Assembly: GCA_043801115.1 (NCBI GenBank) | Contig: JAZDMJ010000043.1 | Coordinates: 1-10,249, forward strand | Direction: 5' to 3' | Length of the DNA: 10,249 nucleotides | Source of the DNA: CAZHUN01 sp043801115 | GTDB taxonomy: Archaea > Iainarchaeota > Iainarchaeia > Iainarchaeales > UBA10191 | In this document: positions 6,698-10,249 of the stretch, in pieces | Position numbering within the stretch: position 1 is the stretch's first letter | Layout of the letters: every line of letters begins with the position of its first letter | The notes under the pieces: generated by a model | The model's input: the letters and a program-made list of their open reading frames with translations, nothing else | Databases searched by the model: none | Told to the model about the DNA's origin: nothing | Program-made: the position numbers and the translations under genes

Positions 6698-6719
6698 GCG
6701 GAAAGCATTGTATTTTTGT

Positions 6720-7037
6720 ATGACGCCGGAAGAAGAGTTTTTCGAATACGTAAAACAGAATCCGCAATACTATTCCGTCATGCGCGCTCCCGTGTACATG
6801 AACATTTTGAACCAGCTGAAACAGCAAGCGTTGGACGTTTCAGAATTGAAAGGAAAAACGCAAGTGGAAGAACAGGACTTGGACTTAATATTGCAGAGCT
6901 TGGAACAATTGGGACTTGTGGAAGAAATCGAACTCAAAAACCGCGTATTGTATTCCCTCTCCGTGGAAGGGGAAACATTTTTGGACAAGTATGAAAAAGG
7001 ATTCAAAGTATTCGGACAAAGCGAACCTAGTATCTGA
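6720..7037 (+). CDS. Small winged-helix-like protein, function unknown
   Basis: A 105-residue acidic protein. After an N-terminal helix (about 2-20), residues 24-95 show a helix-helix-helix-strand-strand pattern: a helix at about 25-37, DVSELKGKT then a recognition-like helix EEQDLDLILQSLEQLG (50-65), a wing LVEEIELKNRVLYSLS (66-81), and a closing helix. This resembles winged helix-turn-helix modules of archaeal regulators such as the ArnR/PadR-like kind. The recognition helix is acidic, so protein-protein binding is as likely as DNA binding. The frame is open upstream, but the TATA box 26 bases before this ATG fixes the start as leaderless. It is divergent from elp3 and its last 11 bases overlap pelota. 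Confidence 0.75.
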   Translation: MTPEEEFFEYVKQNPQYYSVMRAPVYMNILNQLKQQALDVSELKGKTQVEEQDLDLILQSLEQLGLVEEIELKNRVLYSLSVEGETFLDKYEKGFKVFGQSEPSI

Positions 7038-8070
7038 GTTTGAACCTTAACAGCGCGGCGACTCCGCCCAATCCTTCCAATTCTTTTCCCGCCTCGTGCG
7101 CGGAGCTCACAATGTGAATCTCTGCCTTCAATTGTTCGGCCTTGTCCAGCAACGGCTCTACGAGCGGACGGTCTTTCAACAGCAGTTGGTCCAGCACGAG
7201 CAAGTCCTGCACGGCACCAAACTCCAGCGCTTTTCGCGTTTCTTCAATTCCAATCGTGGAAAGCGTGCTTCCCTTGGCCGCCTCCGTCAGAATTCTTTCA
7301 ACCAGCTTGACTTCTTTGGACGCTTCCGAATCCTGCACGGCTTTGAGCATGACTCCGCGCTTCAGCAATTCGTTCAAACCCGTTTCTCCCACGGAGTTGA
7401 TGGCTTCGAAAGAGTATGCAAACGCGGGAAACTTTTCCGCCAAATAGTTTTTCACGTTGTCGCGCGTGAACCCCGGACCCGCGACCAGAACATCCTTCAA
7501 CCCAATGTCCGAAATCTTTTTTCCAATCTCAGCAAAATATTTTCCCTCGTTGGACTGCGCGTATTGTTTTCCCTCGCGGTGCGCGTTGATTTTGGCCTTA
7601 ACCTCGAAACCGTAATCTTTCAACACCGCGAAAGTCGCTTCTTCGTCGTCCAACACTACAACAAGAACTTGCGGTTTGGCCGTGCTCTCGCGCGCCTTTT
7701 TCAATCTCTGAATATGAAAGGGCCTCAGCGCGCTCTTTTTGATTTTCACCTTTTCCCCCAATCCAAACTCCAATGTATGATGCGCTTTCAACTCGACGAA
7801 TTCTTCCGGCTTTCCCGAAAGAATGGTTCCCGAAACGCGCAATTGCCCCGAATACTTGTGCAACTCAACCTCTTCCACGAGCAGTTCGACGAATACTTTT
7901 TTGCGCTCTGTTTTGGCATTCTCCCTGTCCGTGGGCTTCCACGAAACGTCCGAACTTCCCGAAACAAAGTCTCCCGACTCTACTACGTGCGTCAAATGCC
8001 ACAAATCGTCCAAATTCTCCGGAATGACTTCCAAGAAAGAATTTTTCTCGTCGATTTTGAGGATTTTCAT
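7027..8070 (-). CDS. pelA: Pelota (mRNA surveillance and ribosome rescue factor)
   Basis: A 347-residue aPelota, the archaeal homologue of eukaryotic Pelota/Dom34. It enters the empty A site of stalled ribosomes with aEF1-alpha and, with ABCE1, splits the subunits. Domain 1 (about 1-125) is Sm-like and includes GDFVSGSSD and TILSGKPEEF. The central domain (about 130-260) has VVVLDDEEATFAVL and the conserved AGPGFTRDNVKNYL, with no GGQ peptide-release motif, as expected for Pelota rather than aRF1. The C-terminal domain (about 265-347) ends GLGGVAALLRFKLRY, typical of the family. Length is normal. There is no ribosome binding site; a TTTAAA box lies 26 bases before the ATG. The 3' end overlaps the 6720 gene by 11 bases on the opposite strand. 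Confidence 0.96.
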   Translation of the reverse strand: MKILKIDEKNSFLEVIPENLDDLWHLTHVVESGDFVSGSSDVSWKPTDRENAKTERKKVFVELLVEEVELHKYSGQLRVSGTILSGKPEEFVELKAHHTLEFGLGEKVKIKKSALRPFHIQRLKKARESTAKPQVLVVVLDDEEATFAVLKDYGFEVKAKINAHREGKQYAQSNEGKYFAEIGKKISDIGLKDVLVAGPGFTRDNVKNYLAEKFPAFAYSFEAINSVGETGLNELLKRGVMLKAVQDSEASKEVKLVERILTEAAKGSTLSTIGIEETRKALEFGAVQDLLVLDQLLLKDRPLVEPLLDKAEQLKAEIHIVSSAHEAGKELEGLGGVAALLRFKLRY

Positions 8071-8093
8071 GCATTGAAAAGGATTGCAAGGAC

Positions 8094-8099
8094 TTTAAA
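8094..8099. promoter_or_regulatory. Shared bidirectional TATA-like box for pelota and the 8123 gene
   Basis: Palindromic TTTAAA whose centre (8096.5) is 26.5 bases from the ATG of the 8123 gene and 26.5 bases from the pelota ATG on the other strand. Both are ideal spacings for leaderless archaeal starts. No Shine-Dalgarno site is visible before either gene. The 52-base gap between the genes is otherwise low in A/T runs on the + side (pyrimidine tract 8101-8118). Confidence 0.65.
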
Positions 8100-8122
8100 C
8101 CGTTTCCTTCCCCCTTTCCGAA

Positions 8123-8860
8123 ATGAAATACGGGAAGCTGGAACAAGCGCTCGAAAACAGCGTTTCAAGCGCGTGCGCGGGCAAAAAAGCCGTCAACGTG
8201 CTGTTTTCGGGCGGATTGGACTCTTCCCTCATCGCGTTTCTCGCGTCTAAGCACTGCATCACACACTTGTACGTTGCGGGAATGCCGAACTGCTTTGATT
8301 TCGCTCAAGCGAAAAAAACCGCGTTCGAAATGGACTGGCACTTGCACGAAATCGTGATTCAAAAGAAGGAAATTTCTAAATTAAAAAAGGATTTTGAACG
8401 CATTACCAAAATAAAGGACAACTACAACGCCTCGCTGGGCATTCCAATCCTCGCGTGCGCCAAGCACTTGCAGCAAAAAGACGTTCTTTCTGGACTCGGA
8501 GCGGATGCGCTCTTTGCCGGATTCTCCCACACCAAGCGCATTCTGGAAAAGGAGGGGGAGAAGGACGTAGAGGCGGACTTGCGCGTTAGCATTGAAAGCG
8601 CGAAGAAAGACTTTGAAAGGGATTCGCGCATTCTGAAACATTTTGGAAAGCAATTGCACGCGCCGTTTTTGGACGAAAAAGTAATAGTGGAAGCGTTTTG
8701 CATTCCCGCGCGCGAAAAAGTCAAAACTCCGCAGGACGAACTCCGCAAGTGGCCCTTGCGGGAGATTGCCAAAGAATTGAAATTGCCCGAAATGGTTTGG
8801 AAGGCGAAAAAGAAGGCGTTGCAGTACGGGAGCGGAGTGGAAAAAGAGCTGCGAGATTAA
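8123..8860 (+). CDS. Stand-alone asparagine-synthetase-like ATP-pyrophosphatase domain protein
   Basis: A 245-residue protein of the asparagine synthetase C-terminal (adenylation) domain type. The ATP PP-loop is SGGLDSS (29-35). The second motif SGLGADALFAGF (123-134) aligns with SGEGxDELFGGY of AsnB, and the C terminus (KTPQDELRKWPLREIA, LPEMVWKAKKKALQYGSG) matches the family's end. The N-terminal glutaminase domain is absent, so it cannot use glutamine by itself, and it is about half the length of AsnB. Both Glu residues of the second motif are replaced (Leu125 and Ala129), the first of which corresponds to the catalytically important Glu348 of E. coli AsnB. It may therefore act on another substrate, or be a degenerate or regulatory form. 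It is divergent from pelota and overlaps the next gene by 4 bases at its 3' end. Family call is good; function is unknown. Confidence 0.82.
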   Translation: MKYGKLEQALENSVSSACAGKKAVNVLFSGGLDSSLIAFLASKHCITHLYVAGMPNCFDFAQAKKTAFEMDWHLHEIVIQKKEISKLKKDFERITKIKDNYNASLGIPILACAKHLQQKDVLSGLGADALFAGFSHTKRILEKEGEKDVEADLRVSIESAKKDFERDSRILKHFGKQLHAPFLDEKVIVEAFCIPAREKVKTPQDELRKWPLREIAKELKLPEMVWKAKKKALQYGSGVEKELRD

Positions 8861-9444
8861 GTGCACCCTGTCTCGGCGAATTCGCCACAATAGCCCGCTT
8901 CACATTCGTTTGAATATTTATCCACAATTGCACAATGCTTTTTGTCAGTCCCAACAGAACATATGTCTTTTTGAAAATTGACTGTATTAGCAATCGTCAC
9001 ATTAGTGTCGCCAGCGGGAATCGAATAACTGCACGACAAAAACACCGTAAAAGGGGTGCCGGGGTGGATGGGGGTATTGGGACCACCTGTTCCTTGGAGC
9101 GTGAACGAGCAAATGACGCCTGTGTTCTGATTGGTTTGCGTGACGATGGCTTGGAATGCAGAATATAATTTGCATTCTTTGTTGTCCTTATCCTCATCCG
9201 CACAGGATGGTTTTTGGTTTCCACTAATCGAGCACGTGTGTTCGCTTAGTTCCAGTAGTTGGAGCGCCCAGTTCTTGTCCATTTGCGCATAGGTATTAAT
9301 CCAGGCGATGTCCGCGCGGTAGAACGCGCTTTCCGAAATCGAAAGACTGACTTTCGAAGTCCACGTCGTGTGCATAACGAGCGCGAACGAAATCAAACTA
9401 AGCACGGCGACCGCCGTAATGGCTGTAAAAGTTCCCTTGTTCAT
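8857..9444 (-). CDS. Membrane-anchored, cysteine-rich, pilin-like protein
   Basis: A 195-residue protein with a short N-terminal MNKGTFT segment, then one hydrophobic helix (about 7-25, TAITAVAVLSLISFALVM), then a polar extracytoplasmic part. The Lys-Gly before the helix resembles a prepilin-peptidase site of archaeal class III signal peptides, but the usual Glu at +5 is missing, so a plain signal anchor is also possible. The polar part holds ten cysteines, all after residue 65, with spacing suited to disulfides, and a region rich in Thr, Ser, Asn and Pro. Its start overlaps the stop of the upstream gene as ATGA (9441-9444), so translation is coupled. I do not recognise a family; pilin-like is inferred from architecture and context. 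Confidence 0.72.
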   Translation of the reverse strand: MNKGTFTAITAVAVLSLISFALVMHTTWTSKVSLSISESAFYRADIAWINTYAQMDKNWALQLLELSEHTCSISGNQKPSCADEDKDNKECKLYSAFQAIVTQTNQNTGVICSFTLQGTGGPNTPIHPGTPFTVFLSCSYSIPAGDTNVTIANTVNFQKDICSVGTDKKHCAIVDKYSNECEAGYCGEFAETGCT

Positions 9445-9752
9445 CCTGGCTCACAATCCGTCAAACGAGTCAAAGTATATTGGGAAATTTCGTTCACGGT
9501 TCCCATATACTTGTAATAGAATACGGAAAAACAAGCGCCCATTTCAGCGCTTCCTAATTCTTCGTTCAAATCCTTCGTTTCTCCCGTATAATACGCGACA
9601 ATGGCTTTGTCGATCGAGCGAAAAGTGGCCATGCGAAACCCTTGAAATCCGGACTGGGGCAAGTCCGCAATCGACCACACCAGCGCCAATCCTCCGACTA
9701 AAATCATGGCTGCAAACAAGGCGTCAATGGAAAAGACGAACGCACGGTTCAT
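9441..9752 (-). CDS. Small pilin-like membrane protein
   Basis: A 103-residue protein. The N terminus MNRAFVFSIDALFAAMILVGGLALVW has an Arg-Ala before a hydrophobic helix and an acidic residue within it (Asp10), a pattern often seen in archaeal pilin-like proteins with an R-(G/A)-F-x-F-S-(L/I)-D-A-L-F start. The rest is short, with two cysteines (GACFSV and TDCEPG). I chose ATG at 9752, which forms an ATGA overlap with the upstream stop, over a GTG six bases earlier; AGGTG at 9758-9762 (complement) is a ribosome binding site 5 bases before it. It is coupled to the genes on both sides, which suggests the three proteins act together at the cell surface. Confidence 0.72.
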   Translation of the reverse strand: MNRAFVFSIDALFAAMILVGGLALVWSIADLPQSGFQGFRMATFRSIDKAIVAYYTGETKDLNEELGSAEMGACFSVFYYKYMGTVNEISQYTLTRLTDCEPG

Positions 9753-10249
9753 TTCCACACCTTCAACACCACATACCCGTAGTCAACGTACGGACAAGCG
9801 CCCGAATAGTCGCCGCTCACGCACTTCAAAAAAACACTCTTTTCAATTTTGGAACTTGCACTCTCAACGAGTACGACGTTCCGGTCCATTGAAACAATGA
9901 ATTGCTCGCTTCCTGTTGGAGAATCAATGCACGAGCTGGAAAACGCGCCCACGAGTTCTCTGCCTGTCCCATTTTGGGAAATCGCGGGCTCGTCCGCAAA
10001 AGAGATGACGCTGAATTGTTCTGCAGGAGAACTCAAAAACGCCCCGCTTCCGAAAATGTGCCACGTCAAATTGCAGCCGAACGAATCCGGAATGCCGAGT
10101 TGTTGTTTCAAGTCGTCCCTATCTTGAGTTGACGTCGACAAGCAGTTCGGCAGCAACGCAATCACTTTCTCTTCTCCACCAATCGTTTGAACCAGCTTGC
10201 AGGAAAGTTCCGCATTCAACACCACTCTCGAAATGGCCGTGTTGGCCAC
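9749..10249 (-). CDS. Secreted-type cysteine-containing protein, N terminus outside window
   Basis: The reading frame is open to the window edge; the 166 visible codons are the C-terminal part and the real start is probably further upstream, so the first codon (GTG at 10249) should not be taken as the start. No membrane helix is visible in this part. It carries six cysteines (SCKL, NCLS, GCNL, SCID, KCVS, ACPY), a Ser/Thr-rich sequence and NxT/S sequons such as NLT and NGT, all typical of an extracytoplasmic domain. It ends in an ATGA overlap with the next gene. I do not recognise a family. Context suggests a larger member of the same pilin-like cluster. Confidence 0.65.
   Translation of the reverse strand: MANTAISRVVLNAELSCKLVQTIGGEEKVIALLPNCLSTSTQDRDDLKQQLGIPDSFGCNLTWHIFGSGAFLSSPAEQFSVISFADEPAISQNGTGRELVGAFSSSCIDSPTGSEQFIVSMDRNVVLVESASSKIEKSVFLKCVSGDYSGACPYVDYGYVVLKVWK
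9758..9762 (-). promoter_or_regulatory. Shine-Dalgarno site of the 9752 gene
   Basis: CACCT on the + strand reads AGGTG on the minus strand, complementary to the archaeal 16S rRNA 3' end, and ends 5 bases before the ATG at 9752. It supports that start over the GTG at 9758, with which it would overlap. Confidence 0.55.

Noticed and set aside
6435..6719. In-frame + strand extension of 95 codons ahead of the small winged-helix gene.
   Set aside because: It is antisense to the N-terminal part of elp3, and the TATA box at 6691-6697 fits a start at 6720.
7096..8250. A 384-codon + strand reading frame antisense to pelota.
   Set aside because: Its translation is rich in Phe, Arg and Gln, has no recognisable family, and runs over the promoter into the 8123 gene in another frame. 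Pelota on the other strand is unmistakable.
9753..9758. GTG start two codons upstream of the ATG of the 9752 gene.
   Set aside because: The AGGTG ribosome binding site would overlap the GTG, and the ATG gives the same ATGA coupling seen at the next junction.
1..10249. CRISPR array, insertion sequence, prophage or toxin-antitoxin module.
   Set aside because: I found no spaced direct repeats, transposase or integrase motifs, terminal inverted repeats, or small toxin-antitoxin gene pair. Apart from the right-end cluster the region looks like core chromosome.

Overview
This window is from an archaeon. The evidence is a CCA-adding enzyme of the archaeal class I type, a pelota (aPelota) gene, an Elp3-type radical SAM/GNAT tRNA-modifying enzyme, a COG2403-type cyclic 2,3-diphosphoglycerate synthase family protein, a tRNA gene without encoded CCA, and TATA-like TTTAAA boxes about 26 bases ahead of start codons that lack a Shine-Dalgarno site. 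Coding density is very high, with no gap over about 65 bases. A small-genome lineage such as a DPANN archaeon is plausible, but the sequence alone does not fix the taxon.

Layout: (1) bases 1-70 hold the 3' part of a tRNA-Arg(TCG) gene on the + strand. (2) Bases 134-4135 are a minus-strand cluster read thpR, cca, cpgS-like GTPase, HAD hydrolase, with junctions of about 23, 1 and 21 bases, so probably one operon. It starts with an RNA-end phosphodiesterase and the CCA-adding enzyme. (3) Bases 4187-8860 alternate strand gene by gene: a secreted Ig-like-domain protein (+), elp3 (-), a small winged-helix-like protein (+), pelota (-), and a stand-alone asparagine-synthetase-like ATP-pyrophosphatase domain (+). 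(4) Bases 8857-10249 are a minus-strand cluster of three translationally coupled small secreted or membrane-anchored, cysteine-containing, pilin-like proteins; the first is cut off by the window edge.

The main theme is tRNA and translation quality: tRNA-Arg, CCA addition, 2',3'-cyclic phosphate processing, wobble-uridine modification (Elp3) and ribosome rescue (pelota). The tRNA-Arg(TCG) has U34, the position Elp3 modifies, and lacks an encoded CCA, which Cca would add.

The most notable structural signals are two divergent gene pairs (elp3/6720 gene and pelota/8123 gene). Each has one palindromic TTTAAA box almost exactly midway between the two start codons, at the right distance for leaderless transcription in both directions. 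All three convergent pairs overlap tail to tail (9, 11 and 4 bases). Several enzymes differ from the consensus at key catalytic positions: the HAD protein in motif IV, the asparagine-synthetase-like protein in its second motif, and Cca at its third carboxylate. The pilin-like cluster at the right end is the best candidate for an undescribed surface system.
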